DNA of 64,000 nt from Berberis thunbergii (GCA_003290165.1 QNQO01006264.1:62001-126000), one strand, 5' to 3'; numbered from the stretch's first letter, positions 33,061 through 45,557 are shown. Program-made: numbers and translations. Notes: generated from the letters alone by a model not told the origin.

Positions 33061-34608
33061 TGAAGAAAAAGAGGTCAACAACTTTGATGGACATTAGCAG
33101 TGACAATAGCATTACTTCGAATGTACATTGGAAAAATTATAGTCCATTGAATGGTTGAGTAACTTCAGTGGATCGATTGACTTCAATTACTATTCAAATG
33201 ATGAATACCCTAATCTTAGTTTATGGAAGACATTAAACCAAAGGTTCACTCTCTTATAGATTCTCTTGTTATATCGCCTACAATATTGTAAGTTTTCCCT
33301 TTCCTTTTTAGGGTTTGGTTGTGCATGTCGATTTAAGGGTAGGTTCTTTTTATGATTTCGTTGATACATGAGTATTTAGGGTTGTACCGTGACTAAATGC
33401 ATCAAAACATTCTATGATAAAGTGCCATAGGACCATCAATCTATCAAAACAGTCCTTGTGTGACTTCCATAGTGGTGATTGCAGTCAAAATTTTAGGTCT
33501 AACTTCCTTATCTGTTGTTGTGGACTATACCAAAGATGTTATATTGGCTCCAATGTTTGGCAGACATTGGGCCTTGACATGGCCTTGCAAACTTAAAAAC
33601 TCATCCCAAACCATAATATTTAATATTAAAAAATTGGAATTGGATACCGGAGAACACATGAACCTGCATGGTTCACTTGAAGTCATTCTATGATTAGAGT
33701 GTTATAATATTTAGCAGTTGCAACCAAGTTTTGGTAAATCTGCATTTATTTTTCTGTTTAATTTTGGCATGGTTTTATACCATGCCAAAGTCTTACCTAC
33801 TATAGGCTATTGTCGGCGAGGAACCCTACCTAAAATGATTTGGCAAGGTTCACAACCCCGCCAAAACTTGACAAATCTAAATGTCACACCCGCTACTGCC
33901 TAATAGGCTTTTTTGCAAAAGTGGTGTGTCATATGACTCTTAATATACCAAAACAGTTTATGATAGAGATATGAAATTCTTGTAGGCTATCTCAAATGTA
34001 TATTTGCAGATAGACTAACATTGTATCATGCTTATGCAATGACTACTATCTAAATTTTCTAAACACTGTAACTCTTTTGAGTGAAGAAATCTAGGTGTGT
34101 AATGGACTACTTGAATGTTGAATGTGATCCAAGTGTCATTGTTCTAGTTTGCATGGTGTTTACTTAGTGCATGTGGTGCTTGATATTTATTTGCATGGGT
34201 TTGCTTAAGGGGTTTGCACGTGGGTGATGAATATTTTTGTCGTTTATGTGTTACCATGGTTTAACCCAATATTGTATAGCAATGATATTACATGGGGTTC
34301 TCAACATTCAGTTTGAAATATAAAGATACATTTTGGTGGACATTGGGTTTCAAGTACTACAATCCTTGATTGGTGGAAGGTTGATGACTACCATAATGGG
34401 CCTTCTATAGTGATAGAAAGGGGGGCAAATTACTTGAGTTATGACATTTTGAAAAAGAAGATACTTGAAAAGTTACCAAACCCATACAACCAATATTTGA
34501 ATATGGGGTTGTCACAATTGAGGCATTAAATGGAGATAGGTAGGGGGTGAAACATCAACAAGATATTGTGATTGCGGACAATGGGAACTAACAGGGATCA
34601 TATGTGTG
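33061..34608 (+). pseudogene. Possible N-terminal part of a second MULE-like gene
   Basis: An ATG at 33061 opens MKKKRSTTLMDISSDNS after a leader-like region. Further on, short frames (for example 33460-33693, and WWKVDDYHNGPSIVIERGAN near 34355) could be MULE N-terminal remnants, but none is diagnostic. The attribution rests mainly on the 3' flank of the inserted gypsy element, which is MULE-like. Confidence 0.3.
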
Positions 34609-35201
34609 TGATGAGACATCAAACAATCACTCAATCACAGCCATACACGTGGCACGGGCTAATCCTGGCACGTAAAATGCATCAGCGATGTCCCAAATGA
34701 ACCCATTCGCAAACTATTGTTCAGCCCGTAAGTCAAATGCCCAGGCCCAAGATACGCCAGCCTTAGAGGAGCGGATCTTAGAGCTTGGCCCAGGACAATA
34801 AGGCTCGAAACATGAATCTCAGAGTTGTCACAGATCTGGGATCCACTCGCACGAAATCAGCTCTTAGCCCAATCAAGCATTGGGTCCTAAACATAGTTAA
34901 GTGTCGAAGAAACTCAGTCATGCACAGGTAAGATCTTATGCGAGATCTCCTCACTCCATCACTCCTTCGATTGCAGGGACAAATGGGGAAGGGAACACTC
35001 ACTATAAGAGACGGTGAAAGGAGGAAGAAATGTACGCATACACACTGTAATTTACATACAGTCTTCACTCTTCCCTACATCAATATATGACTTAAACATC
35101 GGAGTGTCTTCGACCACTACAATGGTGATCTCTGGCTTAACCACTGCATTTTTGCAGGTTTGATATCATCGGGATCCACGAAGATAGACCTAAATACATT
35201 A
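34609..35201 (+). repeat. 5' LTR of Tat element II
   Basis: 593 bp and aligned throughout with 42403-42995. A TATAAGAG box at about 35003 precedes the likely transcription start. It ends ACATTA, mutated from the ACATCA of the 3' LTR. Confidence 0.93.
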
Positions 35202-35246
35202 GTTTGGCGTCATCCATGGGGAACATGATGATAATTTTTCCCTAAA

Positions 35247-36660
35247 ATGAAGGCACAAAGTTCTTTCTACCTAAGCAAAACATCGAAAAATGGTCACCAG
35301 TACCAGATCTCAAGCACTCAACAATGTCGAACTAGACAACCCCTTGGCCAGAGAAGCCCCCACACAGGGTCGAATCGATCCAACCAAGAGGTGGAGCAGT
35401 CGCACGACCTAGCCGCTAAGGCAACCACAGCTGACCCTTGCATAGACCAGATCATGTTTCATATGGACCATCTAGCACGGGTGGTGGAGAGACTTTCTCA
35501 GGAACAACAGCAGCAACACAAAAGCGACGAAGATCCCACACCAAAAAGGACACTCGAGAGAACGTCCAGGAGGATCAAAGAGTTGGTTGGTAGGAAAGCC
35601 TAAGGCACGACGGAGATCACAGAGATCGCACCCAAAAAATAGTATGTACCATGGTTAGGAACCTACTTCGGCTGAGGGCAACCAGTCTGAACATATTTTA
35701 CAACTTCATCGTCTCTCCATTCTCGAATGAGATCATGAACGCCCTACTTCTGAAGAAGTTCATCCTGCCAAAGCTCGAGTTCTATGATGGAACATCAAAT
35801 ACGTCAGACCATTTGCGCCATTACCACTACGTGATGGCGCTCAAAGAAAGTTCAATGGTCATTCTGTGTCGAACATTTCTTACCAGCCTGAAAAAGGTTG
35901 CGCTAATTTGATTCCACAGTCTCCGGCTAAGGTCTATTTATTCGTTCCAAGTCTTGGAGAAGGCGTTTATCACAAGATTAGTAGGAAACCAACAAACAGA
36001 AAAGGGCCTCACTACCTACTAAGTCTCAAGTAAAAACAGGGCAAGATCCTTAAAGAGTATGTCACTCGTTAACGTTAAACGATGAGATGACCCTGATTGA
36101 TGGTTGTAAGGATGATACGTCAGTCACTGCCTTCACTTCTGGCCTCCGACGAGGTCAGTTCAACAACTTCATCACCCTAGAACCCCCAATGGATGGCAGG
36201 TTTGCTGAAAAGTTCACAAAAATACATCATTCTAGAGGAGATGTTGGCTGCCAAGAAATGAAGCAAAAATGGGGGTAAGTAGGGCCCAAGGGCTTGGGAT
36301 AGGGGGAGGTAAAAACACAAAGAAGAGGGCGGGTCAAAGAGAAGGAGAATGACAACAAGATCAAGTCTAACAAGGCCAAACCCGAGAGGGGCACTAACTA
36401 CGCCAGCCCAAGGTTTACTGAGTTTGCTCCCCTCAACTCCAGCTTGGCCAAAATCCTTTTTGCCATGAAAACTAGGAGGACATCCGGTGGCCCTCAAGAT
36501 CAAAAGTGATCTTTCAAGGCGTGATAGGAGAAAGTATTGTGCCTATCACAAGGACCACAACCACATTACTCAGGACTGCCAAAGTCTCAAGAACGAGATA
36601 GAGTATTGGGTTCGAATGGAAAGACTTGGAGAATTCGTAAGTTGTTATGAGAAACAGCCC
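35247..36660 (+). pseudogene. Tat element II gag
   Basis: Pieces of one gag reading frame: an N-terminal polar region (35247-35603) with Gln-rich SQEQQQQHKSDEDPTPK; the conserved LPKLEFYDGTSNTSDHLRHY (about 35764-35823); FTSGLRRGQFNNFITLEPP (about 36135); and the Cys/His motif KYCAYHKDHNHITQDCQ (about 36523). Stops and frameshifts separate them. Gag would have formed the RNA-packaging particle. Confidence 0.8.
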
Positions 36661-36833
36661 TAAGAGAAAGAAAAATAAGAATCCCAGTGACTGAAGAAAA
36701 GATTGCAGACGTTATCTACATCTTGCACAGTGTGCAAAACAGACCAAAAAAATCTAACTGGTTGAGGAAGCGGGCAACGCAAGAGCTGCGGATAAGTCCC
36801 CACAGCAAAGACCACCCAATCTAACATGCCCGG

Positions 36834-37246
36834 GTGGAGCACCCTACCCGGGACCTGATGTTCACGAGTAAGACGTGCAAGGTTGGTTTCATGATTGCCC
36901 TGGTTATCATGATTGCCAAATCCAAATGGAGCGTCAAAAGGTTGTTGATGGACATAAGGAGCTCAACCAATATCGTGTTCCTGAAAGCATTATGGGATGC
37001 AACTGAGAGAAATAAGAGCTAAAACCGAACAACCAAGTGATGGTTGGTTTCAGTGACGCTCGAAGTTACTCAGTTGGGAGCATCAACCTACCCGTAAGAG
37101 CAATGGAACTGGTGAAGTTCCTTATGACGGAGTTTATCATGATGGACGACCCCTCTGTATACAATATAATCATGGAAAAACCTTGGTTCCACCAGATGGG
37201 TAGTGGTCTCTATACGGCACCAGTGCCTCAAGTACCCTGTCAATAG
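36834..37246 (+). pseudogene. Tat element II protease remnant
   Basis: DLMFTSKTCKVGFMIALVI and LLMDIRSSTNIVFLKAL correspond to the region around the catalytic Asp (DTGSS has become DIRSS). After a shift, MELVKFLMTEFIMMDDPSVY and NIIMEKPWFHQM match the end of the protease in element I. The catalytic Thr and Gly are lost. Confidence 0.75.
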
Positions 37247-37489
37247 AGAGACAAGAACTATCAAAAGAGACTAGTCTTCTGCTAGAGAATGTCGTTACGT
37301 GGCGATGAAGTTATTGGGTAAGTAACCACGATCAGCTCAAGCCTTCCTGAAGAAACAGGGACCAACAAGCCAAGGGCTTACTGGTAAGGAGCAACGAGGG
37401 TAGTCTTTAGCACTTTTGAAGCAGATCAATAAATTTAATCTCTTTGAAAATGAGTCAACCCCTTCTATGGGGGAAGACCTAATCCTAAT

Positions 37490-38160
37490 ACGGGGGCCAA
37501 AATGGCACAAAAGTAGTCGAGCCTAGCCCCACTGAAGGCAACGATGGCTCGCCGTATAAGTGACCTAATCTGCCTAAGGAACCGAGGTATGATACGGCAG
37601 GTCGAGTCTAATCTCCGGACAACTCACTACCCAATGAAGCTCGATCCTAACATGGGGACTAAAATGGCACACAAGCAGTCGAGCCTAGTCCTATTTAGGA
37701 TGTCGACAGCTCACCGCACAAAGTGGCCTAGTCTGCCTCAGGAGCCAAGGCAACATAAGTGTAGCTCGAACCCAGTCCACGGATAGTCCACCACAAATGG
37801 GCAAATCCAGCCCACGGACAGTTCACTGCAAGTGTGTGAGTCCAGTCTACGGACAACTCACCACTCCTAAAAAAAACTAGTCCGACTACAAGACCACGAT
37901 GGCACACACGCGGACCAAACCTAGTCCCTAGAAAGTCTAATGTAGGCGAGGGAACCCAGTTCACAGAAAATTCACCACAAGTGGGTGAGTTCAGTCCACG
38001 AACTACTCGCCGATCTTAAGATAACCTGGCCCAACTACGGGGACCAAAATGGCGCATAAACGCCGAGCCTAGCCCCACTAAAGGCGATGGCGGCTTGCCG
38101 CCAAGGAGCCAAGGTACGACATATTGGATCAAGCCTAATTTGTGGACATCTCACCACTCA
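37490..38160 (+). repeat. Degenerate tandem repeat block 1 in Tat element II
   Basis: A unit containing GGGGNCCAAAATGGCACA and CGAGCCTAGCCCCACT recurs near 37491, 37653 and 38036. A shorter sub-repeat of the type GGGTGAGTTCAGTCCACGG recurs in between (about 37780-38010). Tandem repeats downstream of the coding region are known in Tat-lineage elements. Confidence 0.6.
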
Positions 38161-38164
38161 AATG

Positions 38165-39065
38165 GAGTCTAGCCTAGACAGTCATAACAAACTCCTTCCT
38201 AGTGCAGGTCCTCCCAAGGACTAAGCTAGAGCAATACAGAGACCTACCTCGTTCAGGTATAGATGGTTACTCAGAAACTCAACTCATGTTCAGGATTGAG
38301 GTATATTATGAAGACTGACCTAGACAGATGCAACATACCCAACGCAGGTCCTCCCAAGGTCTGAACCAAAGGAATATAGGGACCTAGCTCGTTCGGGCAG
38401 AGATGGTTCATTAGCAATTCAACTCCTATTCAAGATTGAGATATATTATGAAGTATAACCTAGACAGGCGTAACAAAGTTCTTTCCAGCTCTGGTCCTCT
38501 GAAAGAATGAACCTGAGGACTACAGAAGCCTAGCCCATTCAAGTAAATATGGTTCCTCAACTCCTTATCAGGATTGAAGTTTATTAAAAAGTCTAGCCTA
38601 GGCAGGCATAACAGACTTCCTCTCAGCTTAAGTCTTCTTAAGGACTGAACCTGAAGAGTACAGAAGCCTAGCCTGTTCAGGAAAAGATGGTTCCTTAGTA
38701 GCTCAACTCCTATTCAGGATCGAGGTATATTATAAAGTCCAACCTAGATTAAGCTAGGAGGAATACGTGCATGTTCGGGTAAAGATGGTTCCCCAACTGG
38801 CCAATTCCTGTTCAGGATTGAGGTATATTAAGATATCTAGCCCGAACAGATGAAAAATGACTTCTCCTCAGCTCAAACTCTCTTAAGGATTGAACAAGAT
38901 ATGCGCAGGGACCAAGTGCCCGTTCAGACAATGAAGGTCCATCAACAATCCAATTCATGTTCAAGATTGGGGTCTTGAGCCAGATAAATGCAAAGAGTCT
39001 AGCCCATTCGGGCGGAAACGACTCCTCAACAACCTAACTCCTGCCCAAAATAGGGCATATTATGG
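38165..39065 (+). repeat. Degenerate tandem repeat block 2, period near 140 bp
   Basis: About seven diverged units each carry CAGGATTGAGGTATATTATG, with GATGGTTCCTCAACTCC just before it. They start near 38294, 38434, 38571, 38718, 38815, 38966 and 39050. No coding potential. Such arrays can seed satellite DNA in other genomes. Confidence 0.7.
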
Positions 39066-39429
39066 GAGCAGAGGAAGAGGCAACCCTACTACAATTCAAA
39101 GTCCTCTTCAGGACAGACAAGACTACAAGTACTGATACCGGACTTCAATCTAGCCAGAAATGATCTACCAGGAAACCTAATATCTACAAAGGTCAGAGAC
39201 CAGCAAGGAAGTGCAGTCTTCGGCATGAGGACATTTCCTACGCAGACTCAACTATTAAGAAAGACAATAATTACTTCACTAAGAGAACATGACTCGTATA
39301 AACAAAGTTGATTATCCTACAACTTACTCTTATATAAGATTAAGTTATCACTGTTGACAAAATATGCTTAGACAATCAAGAAAAGACTTCAGGCAAGACT
39401 AAAACCTTACTTTAGGTAGCAGACTTCTC

Positions 39430-42284
39430 AACGTTTGACAGACACTTAGCAAATGCAGCATGCTTGTATATCTCCATGTCTCGTTGTTACCGAGCATCTT
39501 TCAGTTTAGACAACAACTCAGCTCGGGTACCCTAGGTCTCATCCAGACTCCCTAGAATACCTTTCAGCTAGGATTCTAAGGACGATTGAACATCCAAAGC
39601 GTTGGTCATATTCCGGGCTTCAGACAGGTGGGCCTCCTGGTCGACCTAGGGTACCCCAACTGCTCGGTCAGTGAGTCTACTTCATTACGGGCATCGGTGA
39701 GCTGGGCCTCTTGGTCGACGAACTTCTTCTCCAAGGCAAAGAGCATATCCCATACAACTCCACCTACCCGCCATACCAACATGGGTCAGGTGGGCCATCC
39801 CCTGGTTAGAAAATAATGCGGGTATAAACAATAAAGCACAACGAAAACTAAGTGGCAAAGAAAATGAGTTGTCAACTTACTAGCATCATAAGCTACTGCC
39901 CCACGACCGCCTTTGTGATCAGATCAGCAATAACAACCCTGTGATCCACTTCAATATCCACCACGGCATGGGAACTAACCCCAGTATCAGTGCGGAGAAT
40001 TCTGATTCTAGAAGCCAATCCCTTATCTCCCCCGCACATTCTGAAGGAGAGGATTGAACAACTTGCTTCCCCTTAGTAACAACAGTAGAAGGATGCTCAG
40101 AAAAAACTCCAGCTCCTGAACCTATGGAAAGATCACGGGCAACTCCAATTCCAGGACCTATGGAAAGATCACAGGCAGTGTTCTCAAGAACGGATTGTCC
40201 CTCAACAACAGAGGGGCCCGGAGCAATGACCTCTTGCGACAGTCACTCTGTTTCCATCTCCGCGCGAGCCAGGGCTTTCGACGACTCCTCGTCAACAGTC
40301 AGGTCCATAACATCCCTCTCCTCACTCTAGGAGCAGCAGGAGGAGGAGTGGGATCCCAACTTGAGCCTTTTAGAGCGACAAAGGGGAATAATCAATCCCT
40401 CCAAGTATTGGCGCTTCGGCATCCGAAGAAGAATCGGAAAGCAAGCTAGGGCACGTCACCGGCCTTGCTAGAAAACAATCTACTCCACCTAATATTATCT
40501 TGATGGATAATGGCCAGAATTGATATTGGCGACAGAGCAAAAGCCAGTTTTCATTTTCTCCTATTCAGAACTAAGAGTGATGGAATCAGACACCCCTAGT
40601 CAAAGACAACAATGAGTCAGAAACTTACGGATATTAAATAGAAAAACAAAAAGAACTTACAGGGGTCCCCAAATATGCGGATGACCTACAAACCATCAAA
40701 TGAGAAGTACCCATACTTCACAGAGGCAAAAAAGCAATACATCTACCCAGAGTAGTCAAAGCCATGGCTTTTCACCGCTTAAAGCCAAAAGCCAGGCTAA
40801 GCCATGACATCTCGCTTCACTTCGGTCAAAGCCAGACTACTACTCTAAAGCCACAAAAAGCCATAGTTTTTGCCTTTTTTAGCCGAAGCCTGAAGCGCCT
40901 AAAGTGGTGGCTTCATGTTACAAAGCGTCTCCAAATTTGTTTTTCGAGTTCTCTTACTGATTTTTTCTTATTTTGGTCGAAAAAAAAGAACCTAAAGGGA
41001 AAGGGAAGGAAGAGGAACAAAAAGGAAGAAAATAATATATGATTCTAGGCGAAAACCAACCGGATTACAAGCGGAAAGGGGATGAGGAAGATGATGAACA
41101 ATACACAATTATCTTACTGATTTTTTCTGATTTTGGTCGAAAAAATAACAGAAAGGGAGAGGGAAGGAATAGGAATAGAAATGAAGAAGAGAGTAGAAGA
41201 TTTTAGGTGAAGAAACCAGTCGGATTGCTAGGACGCATGCGAAGGGGGAGGAGGAAGATGATGAACAGTATGGAAAGGGTTGTAGGTGGAGAAACCTGTC
41301 AGATTGCTCGAACGCAGGCAAAAAAAGATGATGAACAGTACACAAGGGGGGAGGAAGACGATGAATAGTATGGGTAGGGGAGGGAAATTTGTTTTAAACT
41401 TGAGTGACTATTTGCACCCACTACATTCCGAGGGCACCGCGCCTAGAAAATTCAAAAAAATTAAGATTAAAATTTTTAATTCAATGAACATTAACACTAT
41501 GTACTTAATATAGAATTAAGGAAATCATGGTTTTAATTTTTCAGAGCACATACTTCCATTATGCATTTTTTAAATATAATATGAATTGTTTTTTAAGGAC
41601 CGCTTTACAATTCGCTTTTTGAAAAAATCCAAGCCATTAGATTTCGCTTCATGCTTTGACTACCTTGCATTTGCCACTCCTCTAGATCCTCTGACTGGCC
41701 AGTCAAACAACGTGGCCTCCACACCGAAGAGACACCATGGTTGTTCATCCTGATGGAAGCCAGAGAATGAAGCAACCTCGTCGACAAGTAGATTTCGGCG
41801 TCCTTCGCCCTAATCAGAATAGCAACCAGTATGCTCCACCCACTTGACATTGTCTGAGCCGGGGCAATGTCCAAATAATACAAGTAGCGCCAAATGATGC
41901 TAAGAATAGGGAAGCACATGTCAGCCTCAAACATTGTTTTTGTATAGGCAGATGCTCCTCTCCCCCCCCCCCCCTCGTCAGAACAGAGTGACAATCGCTT
42001 TCTGAAAGGAACGACACTCTCAAATCACTGGGGATTGCATATTGCTTACAGAGGACAGTCAGGTCATCATCGGACAACAACGACTTTCTGAAAAAGTCTA
42101 AGCTGCCTTGATATCTCCCTTGCGAGACATGATTGAATAAGAACTCAAGCTCAACCAAGCCCAAAAAAACATGGTACAACATAGAAACAAACTCTAAGAA
42201 GGTAAAAATGAAAACTCCCCCTAAAGCAGGCTTATATAGATTTGGCCCGTAGGGGAGACGTTTACCAACCCGCTGCAAAAACAT
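39430..42284 (-). pseudogene. Antisense ORF region of Tat element II
   Basis: On the minus strand 41814-42284 has DFFRKSLLSDDDLTVLCKQY, AIPSDLRVSFLSESD and LTCASLFLASFG, resembling the N-terminal domain of plant putative gypsy-type transposon proteins (PF04195). Near 39600-39770 a coiled coil reads LFALEKKFVDQEAQLTDARN. The frame is broken repeatedly. It occupies the same position and orientation as in element I, so the antisense ORF is a family trait. Confidence 0.55.
40955..41370. repeat. Local tandem duplication in Tat element II
   Basis: CTTACTGATTTTTTCT...TTTTGGTCGAAAAAA recurs at about 40957 and 41113. GAGGAAGATGATGAACARTA recurs near 41080, 41250, 41325 and 41350. Units of about 90-160 bp; no gene. 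Confidence 0.6.
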
Positions 42285-42402
42285 TTAATGCAGCACAATA
42301 GCCGAAAAGGCACCAAAAATATGCCATCATGGCATACCACGAACCCCCACACGCTATCAGTTAGTGGCCCAGCGCGCAAACCAACTAACTTTAGGGAGTA
42401 GT

Positions 42403-42995
42403 TGATGAGACATCTAACAATCACTCAATCACATCCATAAAGTGACATGGGCTAACCCTAGCACGTAAAAGGCTTCAGCTCAGTCCCAAGCGGACTCATG
42501 CGCAAACTATTGTTCAGCATGTAAGCCAAGTGCCCATGCCCAATATACGCCAGCCCAAGAGGCACGGATCTTAGGGCTTGGTCCAAGACAATAAGGCTCG
42601 AACAATGAATCTCAGAGTTGTTACAGACCTGAGATCCACTTGCACGAAATCATCTCTTAGCCCAATCAAGCATTGAGTCCTAAACAAAGCCAAGTGTCGA
42701 AGAGTCTCACTTGGGCACAAGTAAGATCTTATGCTAGACATCCTCCCTCCATCAAGCCCTCGATCACATAGACAGTTGGGGAGGGGACACTCGCTATAAG
42801 ATACCGTGAAATGAGGAAGAAATGTACACATACACAATACAATTTACATACATTCTTAACTCTTCCTTACATCGATGTCTGACTTAAGCATCATAGTGCC
42901 TCCGGCCACCACAACGGTGGTCGCTAGCTTAACATCAACTCATTTTTGCAAGTTCGATATCATCAGGATCAGCAAGGACAGTTTCGAACACATCA
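42403..42995 (+). repeat. 3' LTR of Tat element II
   Basis: 593 bp, preceded by the purine-rich TTAGGGAGTAGT. It differs from the 5' LTR at many scattered positions (for example TGCCCATGCCCAATATACG versus TGCCCAGGCCCAAGATACG), indicating an old insertion. Confidence 0.93.
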
Positions 42996-42999
42996 GTGT

Positions 43000-43545
43000 G
43001 CATGAGTGGGGTCACCAATTCAATCATAAACCAACATGAGCATAGTATCATAGGAATACCAAACTTTATATTATTTTTATCAGGAATGCTTCTGATATGA
43101 AGTGTGTATGTTGCAGGTATTGCAGCCCATACCACTCTGTGAGAGCTTATGTTGAGGCACATGCAAAAAGCATCATCAGCATCCCAAACATAAGAGAGTG
43201 TCCTCAAGTAAGTACATTTGATGTTGATTAGTTTCTTTTGGGCAATTAATGTGATAAATGGCACATTCCAATGATAGTTTTCATCTTGCAGGCACCATAC
43301 TTGGTGTTACCCCCTCTAGTGAATAGGCCACTAATGAGACCTAGAACTCAGAGAAGTTTGGATGAGGATGAATAAGCTCCTACTTAGAGAGTGGTAAGAT
43401 TCTGCAGGAAATGTGGGATGAAAAGACACAATGTGAAAACATACAAGAATCCTCCTAAAGAACAAATTGGAGGTGCAACTAAAAGCGAAGTTCCAATAAC
43501 GAGTAGGGTGAAGAATAATAGGCCAAGAAGTTCCAAAACTACTTG
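43000..43545 (+). pseudogene. MULE transposase C-terminus
   Basis: Continues the host sequence of Tat element II after its TSD. One frame reads YCSPYHSVRAYVEAHAKSI and SIPNIRECPQ. A probable intron follows (CCTCAAG|TAAGTA to TTGCAG). The next frame reads APYLVLPPLVNRPLMRPRTQ and, after two stops, RVVRFCRKCGMKRHNVKTYK, a degenerate zinc knuckle. This tail (SWIM-distal spacer, Pro-rich linker, zinc knuckle) is typical of plant MULE transposases. The Cys-to-Tyr change in the knuckle and the stops show decay. Confidence 0.6.
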
Positions 43546-43560
43546 AAGGTGTAGAAGCAT

Positions 43561-44848
43561 ATATATTGAAACTCAGCCATATGTAGAAACAACTTCATAA
43601 GGGCCCAATGCTCAACCAAATGGTCTTACCACTCTAGAGAGACAAAATATACAATTTGCAATGTTAACTGCACCAGTTGAATTTTTCACAAGATAGATCT
43701 TTACAAGACTAAGCTTTCAACAAGGATGAGGCATCTTCCAATCAGGGGTAGACGCAGAGGTTTGGGCAGGGGCAGGGGGACTAGGCATGTGAAAATGGGC
43801 CAACTATTTTCTGGGAGTGCACCCTTTCTTAGTTGAATGCAGTAGTGGAATGCATGTGACCATTTGTACCTAGCTAAAACACTTTAAATACATTATTTAG
43901 GACATGTAATTACTAATTGTTTTATGACATGGTAGATACTCATCTTGACATGTGGTTGAAAAACATTTTTTTCGGTTTTTGGTTGTTTGCTAATGGCTTC
44001 ACATGATGTTGGAACCACTTTGTGTGATATATGAAATGACATGATGTTTTAATTGAATATTAGGTAGCTTTGGAACATGTGCATTTGAATGTTGGTTGCA
44101 TTTGTATGTTTTGGTTTTGACACAAGTTCATTTGTATGTCATGTGCACTTCGATTTTGTTGCATTGAGCAGAAACTGAAAGCTTGCATATGTAATTGTTA
44201 GTGTGCATTCGCATTCGCATTTGTTGTTGTCAGTTTGCATTTGCATGTGTCAATACTTGCATTTACAGAGTTGTCAGCATGAGTGAGTTCACAATGTTCA
44301 CCTGAGGCATGTTTACAAAAAATAATTGGTATCAATATTACCCCCTAAAACAAATTCATAGCAGTAACTTAACCCCTTATAATATATTTAAATTTAAGAA
44401 TGCCCTCTGGTTCGAGAGCAGAGCTCCTAAGCGCGAAAAGAAGTCCATTCCTTTCTGACGATAAAGTTCAGAGCAAATGGCCAGAGGTTGAAGATGATCT
44501 GCAACTCTTTCTACATGGACTTAAACCTACAACTTCTCAGCCCTGAACATCCATGCCTTATGAAATTTCATAGAATCACCTTCTGTTGATTAGATAGAAA
44601 GGAATTCAAGTGTTTAGTCTAAGAGGATAGTTGATCCAAATTTCTTAGATTTCATGTATTAAGTTAAAACTTGAAGAATAATCAACTCCACCAAGTCTCC
44701 CTTGTGTACATCAAATATCATTATCACCGAATCATATAAATACACAGTAAAAGTCATCAATTCGACATATTGCCAAGAAAAAGAAAAAAGAAAAAGAAAA
44801 AAAAGGGTGTTAATTTATGACCATCTGAACAACTTCGTCGTGTTTCTT
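43561..44848. other. Intergenic sequence, no gene
   Basis: 3' flank of the MULE remnant and downstream region of the methyltransferase pseudogene. TGCATTTGCATTTG-type low-complexity lies near 44200-44260. Nothing else recognisable. Confidence 0.4.
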
Positions 44849-45557
44849 TCAAAAAACTATTTCAGTATCCAATCCAAAACCATGGATTTTTCTAGAGCGA
44901 ACCACGTCCGAATATCAAAACAACTCGACCAATGGCCTTATAGAAAACAAATCATTGGCAGAGTAGTTGTGAGACCCTCTATGCACTGCCAAGTGTAACA
45001 CACACCCCACTAGTCCTCTCAATCTCGCCAACAAATTTTTGTTGAAACGAAGCATGATCAAACAGGTTTGAGAACTCAAAATCGAATGTCTCATTTTGGA
45101 ATGGTTGGGTGATGGAAGTCCCCAGCAATTACCAATGGAGGGTTAGGGGACCAAGTCCATTCCAACTGAGTTTACGATCCCAACGCGCTTCAATGCTTCC
45201 ACTTCCTGTCGAACCCAGCTTCCCATACACAGCGCCTTGGACTCGTTTGTGAGGAGATTTTCGTTTTTTAGATTCGAAAAAAATTTGGTGAACACATTGA
45301 TCTTGTGGTCCCAGTCTGGGGTCATCCATATTTGTCTTGAGTTTCGGGTTCTGGGTTTTGCCGAGCTGGAGTTTAACATAGTCATCGTAGTTCTTTGAGA
45401 AGCTCATTAGGATTTGGATCTTTGCATTGTTATTGGTAATGGTTTTGCGGGGTTGGCAGGGTTGGAGGTAAAGGAAAAGGAACAAGAGAGTGCAGGAGAT
45501 TAAGAGGATGATGGACTTGAAGAGGAACGGTTTTGGTATTTGGGTGATGGTTTTCAT
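44849..45557 (-). pseudogene. Methyltransferase pseudogene, paralogue of the 18.8-kb gene
   Basis: Starts MKTITQIPKP at 45557 with a Leu/Phe-rich anchor (SIILLISCTLLFLFLYL), then VKLQLGKTQNPKLK. A frameshift near 45335 leads to DWDHKINVFTKFFSNLK, NLLTNESKALCMG and EALKRVGIVNSVGMDL, nearly identical to the intact gene. VP is then followed by a stop, the next part reads through another shift, and the C-terminus GFGLDTE ends at 44851. Motif I is altered (GARVGQE is GSWVRQE). Several independent lesions show it is not functional. Confidence 0.88.

Larger units (their letters stand above)
34609..42995 (+). mobile_element. Tat-lineage Ty3/gypsy element II, complete boundaries
   Basis: Two 593-bp LTRs (TGATGAGACATC...ACATCA/ACATTA) and a perfect 5-bp duplication GTGTG (34604-34608 and 42996-43000) define it. 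Interior order is gag, protease, two tandem-repeat blocks and an antisense ORF region. As in element I there is no recognisable RT, RNase H or integrase, so it must have depended on enzymes supplied in trans. TTGGCGTCATCCATGGGGAA just after the 5' LTR is the likely primer-binding region, of the TTGGCGCCGTC style common in this lineage. Confidence 0.93.

Noticed and set aside
10121..35196. Shared 17-mer AGATAGACCTAAATAC-type sequence near 10121 and at the end of the Tat LTR (35182)
   Set aside because: The similarity does not extend to either side, so no common element could be defined.
40744..40930. AAAGCCATGGCTTT-rich stretch resembling a further transposon end
   Set aside because: Repeated AAGCCA words but no inverted terminal partner or target duplication found.
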